Of a stretch of 64,000 nt of DNA, positions 11,280 through 22,432 are shown piece after piece. Source of the stretch: Molanna angustata (lineage: Eukaryota; Arthropoda; Insecta; Trichoptera; Molannidae); NCBI GenBank assembly GCA_963576475.1, contig OY754969.1:27218888-27282887 (forward strand), in the 5' to 3' direction. Below the pieces are notes generated by a model. The model was not told where the DNA came from. It did not search any database and saw only the letters and a program-made list of their open reading frames with translations. The number at the start of each line of letters is the position of its first letter. The stretch's first letter is position 1. The position numbers and the translations under genes were made by a program.

Positions 11280-11979
11280 GAGGGCGGCTGCAGCCAACGT
11301 ACCTATTTTTTCAATTTGATATACCATCATTATTACTAAACGAATCATTTTGAAAAAAATAACCTCGTTAATTTGGATATTAATAAAGAGAAATATACCT
11401 TAACTTTTTGATTATGTTCTGTATATATTCTTGTAGGAAAATAATAAGCATGCCCCGATTTTAGACATATATCTTAAAATTCTAAAAAAATATAAGGTAT
11501 AGAGCAATATATATTTTTAAAAATTTAAGAAGAACAAAATACCTGGAAAAATATGATGTGACGTTGCATTAATGCATCAGGTTAAGTAAATAAACCAAAA
11601 AAACTTTTATTTCGCAATGGCGCTGAATGGAAAATAAATGTTTTTAGGTTTATCTACTAAACCTGAAGCATTAATGCAACGATACATCCATGTTACATTA
11701 ATATTTTTCTAGATATTATTGTCTTCATTGATTTAAAAAAAATATTCTTCTACGCCTTATAGTTTATTAAAAATATAAGATATACGTTGAAAATCGGGGT
11801 ATGCCATTATTTTTCTACAAGAATTTATAAAGAATATTATCAAAAAGTTAAGACATATAAAGTAAGGTATACCTATGTACCCAAACTATCTAATTTTTTT
11901 TTCAAAACGATTTAATTAGAAATAATGATGGTATATAAAATTGAAAAATAGGTACGTTGGCATCAGTCCCCCCCCCCCC
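11280..11979. mobile_element. Fold-back MITE of about 700 bp with TTAA target
   Basis: The left end GAGGGCGGCTGCAGCCAACG and the following CGTACCTATTTTTTCAATTT are complementary, with few changes, to the right end near 11926-11979. The homology continues inward through most of the element, so it folds on itself around 11610. The left flank is an intact TTAA (11276-11279). The right flank reads TTTAG after a 12-C run, a likely decayed TTAA. A related right end at 31131-31264 is flanked by an intact TTAA, which supports piggyBac-type target choice. No coding frame is present. Confidence 0.7.
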
Positions 11980-11985
11980 TTTAGT

Positions 11986-12888
11986 AAGATTGTTAAAAAA
12001 AGTAAGTTAAAAAAAAAAACACAAAATTAACTCCAAAAATATAAAGATAATTCAACTTTCAACGAAATTTATTAAATTGAATACGTATAAAAATTTTAAG
12101 GGATTTTCTTAGATATAGGTATGTTATAAATAAGGATATAAAGCTACATTATACAAACAGACACAACAAAACCACAAGATTGAAATGCTTGTAAAACTAA
12201 CTGGTAGTACCTATAACTCTGCAAGAAACGTTGACCCAGGACGTGCAATACATGTAAATAATATAAAACACCATTTGGTCTTTGATACAACAAATATAAT
12301 CCACACCCACGACAAAACAAGTTAATAAACATTTAGTTTATCCTTGAAGCAAAGTCTATGAGAGTTTACGCTGCCATCTACACAAGGAAAATTTTATTCA
12401 GGATAAAATTCAACGATAGATAACAATTAATAAAAATACAAGATAATACAAAATACGAGTGAGGCGATGAATTTATGCAGACTGATGTGTATGTGTGGTG
12501 CTCGGTTCAATGTATGTATGTAATCGAACTTCATTGCCGAAGATCGCCATTGTAAAACGTGACACATATAGGTAGGTATACAAATTTATCCCCATAACTA
12601 CAAGAATGATTAGACTTTGATTACAACTTAGCACACTTGATCACGTAGGTAAATTTGAGTTATTGAAAAATACCTACGCGCTCTATATAATACGCTCATT
12701 TTTTTGGAAGTGAATTTCACCTTAGCTTCAATGGAGACAGTGTAGCTGGTTTGTTATAGATACTCCAAGCAGGTCGATAGATTTGCTGTGCTTCCGTTGA
12801 AAGACACTAGCAATTCGTCACATTTACAGAAAAATATCGATAGTGGTATGTAGGAAGTTATTTGCTTACATTTTAGTTAAAATTAGGA
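11986..12888. other. No recognisable gene
   Basis: AT-rich DNA. A 62-codon minus frame at 12144-12332 shows no family motif. Segments near 12360-12560 are somewhat GC-richer but unrecognised. Confidence 0.3.
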
Positions 12889-13485
12889 AATATAGGTTTA
12901 TAAAATTTCACAAGACTCTTGGTCTTATAATAGATACTGGTTTTGGTCTTAGTCTTACAGTGACACATACAGGTACAGTCACGGTCTTACATACAAGACT
13001 TTCTTACATTCAAGACGTTTGCTCATTATTCACCGATAATATGAATTCATGAAAATTTTATACATCGATATTTTACGTCACAACTAACAGAGTAAAAATC
13101 TTTAGTAGATATCAGAATAATAAATTAATTATTAAAATTTTGTACGAGACATAATATATTTTCACCTCTAATGTGTATACGAATCCGAATATACAAGGGT
13201 AGATGAGTCAAGGTGGAATAATTGTAGAAATTATGGTATGTGGCCTTCCCACAACAATCGGTAACTGGATAATAGCGTAGTTATTATATTGAAATAAAGA
13301 CACACCGAAGAAAATATAAACATTGCTACTTCAGCATCGGAAATAATTTTGAGATATTCGGAAAAATGTGAAATGATTATTTTTATCTACATATATAAAA
13401 ATGGATATACGTATATTTGTTTGTTTGTATGTGGCCGATGGACTCCCAAACCAACCATCCGATTGCGATGAAACTTTGGGAATTT
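12889..13485. repeat. Segment duplicated at about 58727-59325
   Basis: From ATATAGGTTTATAAAATTTC to GATGAAACTTTGGGAATTT the sequence matches 58727-59325 with only scattered differences (for example CTTGGTCTT versus CTTAGTCTT, and a 4-nt indel near 13190). The right part (from 13386) is also the start of a Helitron. The left part has repeated GGTCTT-like words shared with 26060-26360 and 55800-55925. Confidence 0.85.
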
Positions 13486-13904
13486 GTTCACCTCATTCCG
13501 GAGAAGGTTTATGCATTATAATTTATTTATTTATTTATTCGATATCTCACCAAAAAAAATTGAAAAAAAAAGTTGGTATTGAATTGATACTAAGTGGGTT
13601 TGTTCAGCGCGCACACGAATAACCAAACTATAACCAAATCAAAAATGGTATATTATATAAAACTGGTATAATGCTAAAGGTTCAAGTACCTATATTTGTT
13701 TGAATAATGAAATGAAATTATAAATGAATGAAATAATAGGGAAGGAAGGGACTGTAGGGATGGAAGGGAAAAAATACGGAATAATAATAAGCGAATCTAG
13801 ATAAGAATGTTAAGTAATAAAAAGGAAAAATACCGGTCAACCATTTTACATATTTGGAGGTAAATAATTAAACAGGCAGGACAACGTCTGCCGGGTCTTA
13901 CTAG
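13386..13904 (+). mobile_element. Non-autonomous Helitron, 519 bp
   Basis: The element starts with TCTACATATATAAAAATGG after a host A, matching the TC 5' end seen in many lepidopteran Helitrons. It ends ...GGGTCTTACTAG before a host T, the CTRR 3' rule. A hairpin GGCAG-(8 nt)-CTGCC at 13875-13892 sits about nine nucleotides before CTAG, as expected for the rolling-circle terminator. There is no Rep/helicase frame, so it is non-autonomous. The family is the same as the longer element at 15244-16928, with which it shares the CCGATTxxxATGAAACTTTGG block. Confidence 0.8.
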
Positions 13905-14397
13905 TTTAGATATAAAAAAAACATGAAATAATTAATTAGTGGTATTTAGAAAATGTAAAATAATTATTAGAGGGGTACTTAAAAATGATTAAAAATATGA
14001 AATAATTATTATTAGAGATAAAATCGAATTTGCTGTATAAGTAATTGCGTATCTACAATACTCTATCAGATATGTTATCTTGACTTGATCATTGTTTTAT
14101 CTGTTTTCATTAAACTAAGGTGATACAATCTTATAAATGAGAATAGTTTGTTCATATTACTTTTAAAGTTGATTTCATTATCCTTCGATAAAATGAAGTT
14201 TCAAGAAGCATTCAATACCTAGTAGATAAAAAAACCAAGCGTTGAAATATATTTGAGTTAATTCTTCATACTTTTTTCGAAGTAATCAAAACGCTTTTAT
14301 CCTCCTCAGTCCTGGAGCAATTTTTATGCAATATTTTTTTCTGATTTTCGGATATATGGTAGATTATCTCAAATCTAAAGTAATAAAGCAATCAAAA
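13905..14397. other. No recognisable feature
   Basis: AT-rich DNA between a Helitron end and a GT microsatellite. Nothing is assigned. Confidence 0.3.
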
Positions 14398-14440
14398 TGT
14401 TAGTGTTTGTGTGTGTGTATGTGTGTGTGTGTGTTTGTCT
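14398..14440. repeat. (GT)n microsatellite, interrupted
   Basis: GT-rich run with interruptions by TT and AT. It is a simple repeat. Confidence 0.85.
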
Positions 14441-15243
14441 CACGCCTTCTGAAAAACCAAGAGCATCTAAAAATCTAATTTATGTGCGAACGTGTACCTG
14501 TATACCTGATGCAGTGTCACGCTAAAAATAATGCGATAAAAATGCTGAATTTTAAAAATATTTCAATAATTATTTTTTTCATACAAAATTTTCCAAGTCG
14601 TATCTGTCAAAAAAGTATACATTTTGCACGCAAATATCTGTTAGTTTAAAAGTTAGAAGTACGTATTTACACGAAAAAAATATATTTTCAAGTATAACTT
14701 AGCGTTTGAGTGAAAAACATGGTGAATATTTTGTATAATTATAATGTTTAACTTATTTTTAATGTAAGCGTTTTGTACATGAACGCCGCCATTTTAATAT
14801 CTTTTCATACAATATTTCATTTTCCTACCGAATGAATATGTTCTTGAAAATAATAAACCTTTGAATTAAATGTAATTATGAAATAATAAAATGAAACACA
14901 AGACATTACAGCAAGTTTTAAGACATATATTGTAAAAATGTGTTTATTATTAGTAAAGATATAGGCATAATAAAATTGCATAATTTGTAAATAATATTTG
15001 ATTTTTCTGACAATTTTCATTTTTATGGCATCGAACAAACCAATGTATGTAGGTACCTACATATTCAAAAAATGTCTCAAACCATTTGATATTTTTTACG
15101 TATTGGAATGGTTACTATGGTAACGGAAAGATTCTGATATTCAAATAAAATTTGTTATGAATCGAATTTATTTAGAACATTGTTGTAGGTAGGTACCTAC
15201 CTATTATTATTTACTTACAAATCAACAATATACTGATTTCCTA
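14441..15243. other. No recognisable feature
   Basis: AT-rich DNA with TAGGTAGGTACCTACC near 15187, a word class common in lepidopteran intergenic DNA. The short frame 14817-15038 (minus) shows no family. Confidence 0.3.
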
Positions 15244-16928
15244 TCGGAAAATTATTTTATTTATTTATTTATGAATGTATGAATGTATGCAAGCGATGTG
15301 CTCCTAAACCGTATGTCCGATTACAATGAAACTTTGGCGAATTGTCGAGCGTGTGCCCGAGGTGGTTTCTGGATTTAAACTTTTTTCTTATTCTTCTTCT
15401 TCTTCGTGTATTTGGTCATTTTACCAATGAAAGCGGAATATCCTGGGAAAAGAAGGTCCGACTGTCCCTCCATCTCTTCGCAGGTCTTCCAGGACGGTTT
15501 CTGGATTTAAAATTTTTTCTTCTTCTTCTTCATCGTGTATTTGGTCATTTTACCTATAAAGGTGGAGTATCCTGGGAAAAGAAGACGGTGCTTACATCTC
15601 TTCGCGGTTCTTCCAGGATGGTTTCTGGATTTAAACTTTTCTTACCCGAATGAAGGGACGGGATGTAATTGAAGGGAAGGGAGGCACTAAAGGGCCTGAA
15701 GGGACGGGAGGTATTAAAGGGCCTGAAGGGACGGGAGGTACTGAAGGGCCTGATGGGAAGGGACGTGATGAGGGATTGAAGGGACGGGATGTACTGAAGG
15801 GCCTGATGGGACGGGAGGTACTGAAGGGTCTGAAGCGACGGCTCCTGGAGTCTAATTATTTTTCTTCTTAATTTTATGTAGACCTTTAAGGACAGTTTTA
15901 ATACAAACTATTTCCTATAGATTAATCTTCTTCTTCTTTTATGAAGACCTTTTGCTCAGTTTTTATACAATCTATTTCCAATAGTCTAATTCTTTTTTTT
16001 ATGTATTTTTTCTTATTTTATGTAGACCATTGGGATTTTTTAAACAAACTATTTCTTATAGTCTTATACTTATTCTTCTCTTTTTTATTTAGACTTTTGG
16101 GTTCGTTTTAAGTCTAATAGTCTATTGAGCAGAAATATTATTAACGATATGCACACTTGATGAAAATACATATGTAAAAACGAATGGGATGTGGGATGTG
16201 AAGATGTAACCTGCACTAGAATCTTTTCAATACTTTTGTTTAATAAAATTTAAACCATTTATATCATCCTATTTTAAATAATTTTTAACACCTACATAAT
16301 ATATTTGATTTCGTTGACAATATTTAAAGAAAGGGAGCTGTGGCCATTACTGAATTCTTCACAACGTTTATATTCAAATTATTTGCCATAGTTTAAGTCT
16401 TCTTCTTCTTCGTTAATGTAGACTTTTGTGTCAATTTTAAGTTCATCAGTCTAATTGTGCAAAAATATAATGCACACTTGATGAAAAAATATAAAACGAA
16501 TGGGATGTGACCAACACTGGATCTTTTCAGTACATTTGTTTAATCAAATTTTAACCACATCCCAACATCCAAAATTACTAAATATTCAATAGGTAAGTAC
16601 ATATTACAATTTGTTTTCGATGATAATATTTAAAAATGGGGGTTGTGGCCAAACCAATCTCTTTACAATGTTGATAAACAGTCATATTTAAAACCATTTC
16701 GAATAGTGAAGAAATTGTATATTATACTTCATTCACACTTTATAGCAATATATAAAAAATAATGGGTTGTGGCCATCACTTGAACATTTTACAATCAAAT
16801 TCAATCATATTTCAAACCACTTTTCATAGTCCGATTTTGCAAAATAATTGGGTGACAATATTATAAAAACGATTGCTTTTTCCTTCACAATTTTACATTC
16901 TTGGCCAACGGCGGGACATAAAAGCTAG
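15244..16928 (+). mobile_element. Helitron-like element, about 1.68 kb
   Basis: The 3' end reads GGCGGGACATAAAAGCTAG followed by host T, fitting the Helitron CTRR rule. The 5' part has ATGCAAGCGATGTGCTCCTA and CCGATTACAATGAAACTTTG, homologous to the start of the 13386 element. The exact 5' end is less sure; TC at 15244 follows an A. Inside are two copies of a TGGTTTCTGGATTTAAA block (132 and 124 bp apart), a 27-bp minisatellite (15652-15845) and degenerate repeats at 15880-16640 with TTTATGTAGACCTTT-like words. No transposase is encoded. Confidence 0.65.
15652..15845 (+). repeat. 27-bp purine-rich minisatellite
   Basis: About seven degenerate units of the type GAAGGGACGGGAGGTACTGA plus AGGGCCT. 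The plus strand is nearly all purine with GGG runs. The open frame through it reads as a Gly-rich, collagen-like string, which follows from the 27-bp period (a multiple of three) and not from a real gene. It lies inside the Helitron-like element. Confidence 0.85.
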
Positions 16929-16986
16929 TATTAAATATTTAGTTCTGGCGTTTTATTATTTTTTTATGTAAAATAGGTTTTCCGGC

Positions 16987-17006
16987 ATGTCGCCTATAGG
17001 CGACAT
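16987..17006. repeat. 20-bp perfect palindrome near piggyBac 3' end
   Basis: ATGTCGCCTATAGGCGACAT is its own reverse complement. A near copy, TGTCGCCTGTAGGCGACA, lies at 18936-18953 in the transposase intron. Both have a GGG/CCC trinucleotide a few bases to the side facing the coding exon. They may be subterminal transposase-binding sites of the piggyBac element. That role is inferred only. Confidence 0.75.
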
Positions 17007-17068
17007 AGGGATTCAATGCATAATAAAATAAAAAGAAAACATGTAAATATTAAAGAAAAATTTGTCCT

Positions 17069-17074
17069 TTTATT
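17069..17074 (-). terminator. Poly(A) signal of the piggyBac transposase gene
   Basis: AATAAA on the minus strand lies about 20 nt after the stop codon at 17092-17094. Position and sequence fit the 3' end signal of a short-UTR transposase mRNA. Confidence 0.6.
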
Positions 17075-17091
17075 TAAAAAAATACATTATT

Positions 17092-19141
17092 TTACATTTC
17101 ATGATATATTTTAAAACACTCCCTGCCTTCCACTAAGCACAAAAACACCTTACAGGTTGAGCAACGTATTCTGGCTTTGTTGGATTTACAACCTGGAAGC
17201 CTACAACGATTTGATTTTGCTGGTGTGGGTATTTCAGGCAGATGCAGACTACCTTTTTTTCTTAAAAAATCAGGTGGATGTGATACTGCAGATCTGGATT
17301 TTTTAACCGGAGTTACAGGGTAGTCCGAGTCATTGTTTGAAGCATCTTCTTTGTAAATGATTGCTTCTTGTAATGTTATTCTAAAATTCAAGTAATCTAA
17401 TGTTTGTTTTTTAGGAAGATTTTTGGATTTTGCATCTCTTCTGTATTCGATCCAGCTACTAGCGATGGCAAAATCAAAAAGATGCATTATTACACGGACT
17501 GTCCATAGTTTTGTCCTGGCAGAAATTCGGTAATAACTAATTACACGGTCCAAGAAATCTACGCCTCCCATATTTTCATTGTATTTTTTTACAATCATTG
17601 GCTGATCAACTTCTATGTACTTTTTTGATTCCTTGGACCAACGTCGACATTTGTCAACTGGATTCATTGAATCCGTTGACGAGGCTAAGACAATTGGTTT
17701 GTTGTCAAACCACTTAACAATTGCAATTTGTCCATCAGATCTTACGCACTGACTAATTGATCCTCTTCCATTTCTTTTCATAACTTTGTCTTCTTCCAAG
17801 TTATTGTTCTTTGGAACCCTATTTTTTTGTAATGTTCCTGTTGCTTGACAGGATGCTTTAAAATGCAAAATGTCCAACAACTCTATCGATGTGAAGTATC
17901 TATCCATATAGATTGTGCAACCGGGGGGTAATGTTGAAGACAAACGTATAATTACTTTTCCTCCAATTCCCAATGATTGTACATCAGGATCCGTAGAAAT
18001 GGTGTCTCCTTTTCCTTCATAGATAAAAAAATCTAGAGGTAGTCCATCTCCAGCACAAGTGACGAAATTTTTGAGGCCCACTGGATTGGGTTTATTTTTT
18101 ACAAATTGTTTAGCAGAACAGTGTCCAGAAAATGGTATCATCTGCTCGTCAATACAAACATTTTTAGACTTTGGGTTTAGTAAGCATCCATTTCTAACTG
18201 ATTTTATTAGTTTTTCAATTTTCCAAAATTTAAATTGCTTTTTTTCGTCTGATACAGACAAATCATCAATGAGTTTAAGATGGCTTCGGATTTTAAAATA
18301 TCGATCTCTACTCATCTTTTCGGAAATAGCAGAAACTTTCGTGTTCTGTGCCCAGTACATCCTGATTCGGGGATATTTCATGTATGACATAATGATTGTG
18401 ATTGCGAAAAAAGTTTTTATTTCTTGTTTTGTTACATTTAACGGAATTCCATTTTTTATTAAAAATTTATGATTGGTAAACAGTGCGATTTCTTCAAATA
18501 AGTTATCTGGGATGTAAGTAGAAAAATAATCCAAAGGATGCATAACGGGACGTGTATTTCTTATTTCTTCAAATTCGGGTGCAGGTGGTAGAGGTGTGAA
18601 ATCACTTAATTTTTTCCAGTATATTCTTCTGACAGGAGTTGGACTACTAGAGCTTGTACCTTCATTGCTGTGAGTAGATTGATTAACTTGAAAATAAGTT
18701 GTCGGATTCTGGGTTTCTTCGTCACTACTATCTGAATCATTTGAACTATCACAATTATTTAGATTAAAATCTGGATCCATATAGCTATCATCTTCATCGT
18801 CCGAAATTTCACACTCTGATTCATTCCCATTTACTTCAAATTCAACAAAACGAGCAAATTCGTCACCATCTAGGAAAAAAACAAAGAAATTGTCTAAAAT
18901 TGATTCCCATGAAAATTAATACATTTTTAACCCAGTGTCGCCTGTAGGCGACATTAATATTTGAAGTGAATTAAAATATACAAATAATGTTTTTTTTTAG
19001 TAAAACTTATTGTTTTTGAGATACTAACATTTCAGCTTATGAAAAATATAACACAACCTTAAAAATAAACCTAAATTAGCATAGAAAAGTTAATTTACCT
19101 AGTGCAGGGCCTGCAAAAATGCGGTTTCTTCTATCTGCCAT
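17092..19141 (-). CDS. piggyBac-family transposase, two exons, apparently intact
   Basis: Cut-and-paste DNA transposase that acts in the nucleus at TTAA targets. Exon 2 (17092-18869) holds most of the frame. An in-frame ATG at 18780 gives 562 residues, but the frame stays open upstream to a splice acceptor (TTTTTTTCCTAG, ending at 18870). Exon 1 (19099-19141) encodes MADRRNRIFAGPAL and ends at a good donor, CTAG/GTAAAT. Splicing completes an Asp codon and gives about 606 residues, close to the usual 580-610. In the 562-residue numbering the catalytic aspartates are D211 (in VCIDEQMIPFSG), D293 (in IYMDRYFTS) and D408 with D411 (in GGVDFLDR). Their spacing matches the DDD family triad. An acidic Ser/Asp-rich N-terminus comes first. 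The C-terminus has a cysteine-rich zinc-binding domain from C526 to H560 (C-x4-C, C-x2-C, C, C, H). No stop or frameshift is present. A TCAGT initiator-like word sits at 19241-19245 about 100 nt upstream. The terminal inverted repeats were not located with confidence. Confidence 0.92.
18870..19098 (-). other. Intron of the piggyBac transposase gene
   Basis: 229 bp with GTAAAT donor (19098) and a pyrimidine-rich TTTGTTTTTTTCCTAG acceptor (18870). The phase is one base plus two bases and restores a single open frame. The intron holds a GTCGCC...GGCGAC palindrome preceded by TTAACCC at 18927-18933. Confidence 0.75.
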
Positions 19142-21629
19142 TTTGAATACTAAAATCTTGACAATTTAGTGTTGGTAATGATGAAATCTACATTACCATT
19201 AAATAGAGCCATCTTTTGAATGAAAGTAAAAACAAAAAGAACTGACATGCATTTCACCATTTAAATGATATTGTATTTTTTCGGGAGGACGTTTTTATTA
19301 TATTTATATCGGATAGTTATCGGATTTAATCTTAACGTATATGAAAAATCTGTACCTTTTTTTTTGTTTTGGTTGTGATTTAAATGGTAGTCAAGTAGTA
19401 ACATTACCACAGATGAACCGTGAACAGTGAGCAACCAACACGTTGACCTTGTAGAATAACACTACCAATGAATACCTACCTTTAGCCACAAGAACAGAGT
19501 TTTACCTGGCCAACAGACAGCCAACGTTACGCTGCAAAATGCATAAAAGAGAAACTAGAATATACCACCTAACTAACAATAATAACAAAGTCGATTTCAT
19601 TGAAACAAACTCAAACCACAGCCGTGTCGTAATCTATTTAGTTGCAATGCAAAAGTATCTATGGTTACAGTGGTTTTACTTTCATTTCTGCAAAAAAAAA
19701 AAACTGTTAAAATCATGTTCCTAGTAATCTATTAACATAACAAAAATAAAAAAAATATGAATATTAAAAAAAATACATTATAAACTAGATACTTAATAAG
19801 TCCCTTATCCACTGAGATGGATTTCTACAATAACAAACTAAAAACCTCCATTATTAAATTATTCAAGAAAGTATTTTTTATGAGAATTAAAGAGAATATC
19901 CGCATTTTCTGATATATTTTTCATGGCTATATAATATATATAATCTTTATACTTTTACTTAACAGTTAGCGAACAAAAAACATAACAAACTCACATTCAT
20001 TCAATGTGGGGTAACCAGCGACAGTTGTGCAGGTGTGCAACTTATAAAAATAGCTCGTCTGTATTAAAAATCTCAAATAATATCACAAACATACAATGAT
20101 TTCTAAATTCGCGACAACTAGTCTTTCAGAATATTATAGTAGATAAGTCATATAAATAAAATTGGATAGCAGAAAAAATACGAGGAATTAATTTATGTAT
20201 TAATTATCCGTTAATTGTTTTTATTTAATCACATTTGTAACCATTCAAACTGTAATAAGAAATAAACACTGCTCAAAAACTACCATTACTTCACAAAATA
20301 CTGGACGAAATTTCTTATGAATAATTCGAATAAACATAATGTAGTTTCACACCCGAAATTTTTCAAATATTTCGATCAATTAAATATCAAGTCACACAAG
20401 TTACCAAATTATACATGGCACAAATTAATAATCAATCATGATTGACATAAATAATGTGTTTGACACATAAATAATGTGTCATTACTGGATGTTACTACAG
20501 AAAATAAGTACCATGGAAAAATAAACATATTGAACAATAAAAAGAATTTATCCTAAATATTTTAGTGAACATGTGTTTTTTTTATTGAATTTGACGCGAA
20601 AACAATGACAGTTCTATTAATAAAAGTGACACAACTATGCTCTGGCATTATTCGCTTTAAAGATAAATTATAATAATATATCATTATGAATCGCGAGGGA
20701 ATTCAGTAGGTATGTAATTCATCAAGCTGGTAAATGCGCAAACTAAAATAGCACAAAAGACAACTACGTTGATTGTAACGTAACGGACATAGTTCTTTTT
20801 ACGGTAATAAAGACAAATATTGCATAACAATCTTTTTATGCAAATCTTAACGAGACAAGACTTATGTAACATTTATATAAGTATGTCTATTTTATCTACT
20901 TACCTACAACAAACACAGCGAAGTTCATGAATTGAAACAATTCAGTACAAATTAAGTAATAAAAAATTATATAAATAGTTAAGAAAGTCATTAATATGTA
21001 ACAGTTCAACAGTTTTCATTATCTTCGTTAGAATTGATCTTTGAATTGAAACAAACAAAAAAAGTAAAAAAGGTTAAAAATACAAATAGTGATTAGGTAG
21101 ATACTGAATAATCGAAATAATGAGACGTTTCACAACAACTTTGTTACTTTCAAATTTTGCAATAGTGATAGAGTTTGTTAGGGTTTCTTAAATTGTCTCA
21201 TATTTCAAATATTTTCACATCACGCAAAACTAATCTGGTGATCGACAACCAATGACTGCGAAAAAAATATGGCAAAAAAAATGTAAATTCCACGTGACAA
21301 ATAGAATTTCTGGAAAAAGAAAACAATTGAAGTTATAAATACATCGTTGATCGTTGGTAGGTATACATTATACATATATCCTAAATTTATACATACCTAT
21401 ACTTGGAAGGTGAACATATATCCTAAGCTTCCTAAACAAATAATTAGACCAAAATTATGCCAAACTAATTGTTACAAAATGAGTTTTTACGATTAATTTG
21501 TCGTATCGATGGTATTGTGCACAAATCATCTGGAAGGCTTTTGTGCGCAATACTTTAGTTTTGCCAGATTCATACATAATCATATTCTTGGAGATCTGAT
21601 TTATCTCTATAGCAACATTTCTTGAAAGT
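19142..21629. other. No recognisable gene
   Basis: AT-rich DNA. The first few hundred bases may hold the promoter and right terminus of the piggyBac element (TTAA words at 19196, 19261, 19326 and 19332), but no terminal repeat could be paired. Short frames at 19539-19724 and 20684-20872 match no family. Confidence 0.3.
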
Positions 21630-21840
21630 TGCTGTTAACCAGGACAATATCGTCTGCAAATCTTAGGTGGTTTAGTTTTTTTTCCATCAACGCAGACACC
21701 TTTGTTCTCCCAGTTAAACTTTACAAAACATATTCCACACCAATGTGAACAATTTTGGGGATATTGTATCACTCTGTCAGATTCCTATTTTTACTTGAAT
21801 TTTATCTGTTGACCAGTCCTCATTAAATTTAACCTGAGAT
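21630..21840 (-). pseudogene. LINE reverse-transcriptase palm fragment with FADD box
   Basis: On the minus strand broken frames read SDTISPKLFT, then KFNWENKGVC-like and finally LNHLRFADDIVLVNSN. These are the QGDTISPKLF and FADD catalytic motifs of a non-LTR reverse transcriptase (FADD at 21649-21660). At least two frameshifts and a stop just after the motif show it is dead. The C-terminal relic at 22100-22432 is on the opposite strand, so the two are not one insertion. Confidence 0.7.
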
Positions 21841-22099
21841 TTTAATTAGCATTGAATACCTTGAGTCTATTCGTGCTTGCTCTATCCCTGCCATTATGTC
21901 CTACAATCTGATAATCGACAATCCTAAGCTAGTGGGATATTATATTCAGTAGGTACACTTTTTTATTAGTGATCGTATAGTATGAATATGGCCAATAGTA
22001 CTGTAGCATTTCCGGAATGCTGCAAGTATTTTAACTTTCGCATTTTGCCTTGTCTTTGGTATCATCTGTATTTATTTATCAGTATACATAAGGCATCCT

Positions 22100-22432
22100 C
22101 CAAAGAAACTAAGTGGCGAGAAACTGCAAGTCACTCAAAGAGCTATGGAAAGAAACATGCTGGGTCTGGGTCACTAAGAGATAACATAAGAAATGAAACG
22201 GTTAGCGAAAGATTAAAAGTAACTGATATAATCCACCGTGTGGCGACTCTGAAATTGAAATGGGCGGGAGACATATCCAGAAGCTCGGACGACAATTGGA
22301 CAAAAAGAGTGCTGACAAGGAGATCTCGTACGACAAAGAGATGTGTGGTGGGACTGCAGCTTAATATGCTGGCGCGACGTGGAGTCAAATGGATCAGACC
22401 TTTGTTCGGGAATGGACGAAAATAGGCTGAAG
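22100..22432 (+). pseudogene. LINE RT C-terminal relic
   Basis: The frame has GSLRDNIRNETVSERLKVTD, then IIHRVATLKLKWAGDISR and a basic segment. This matches the SLRDxIRNEEIRRRTxVTD and LKWxWAGHIAR tail common in insect LINE reverse transcriptases. The expected RPPTRWTDDI block is replaced by shifted sequence, showing frameshifts after about 22310. It is a non-functional 5'-truncated copy. Confidence 0.7.

Noticed and set aside
15650..15871. Gly-rich, collagen-like 73-residue frame
   Set aside because: The pattern follows from a 27-bp minisatellite inside a Helitron-like element. No start context, signal peptide or flanking exon supports a gene.
18059..18472. 137-codon plus-strand frame
   Set aside because: It is the antisense shadow of the piggyBac transposase exon.
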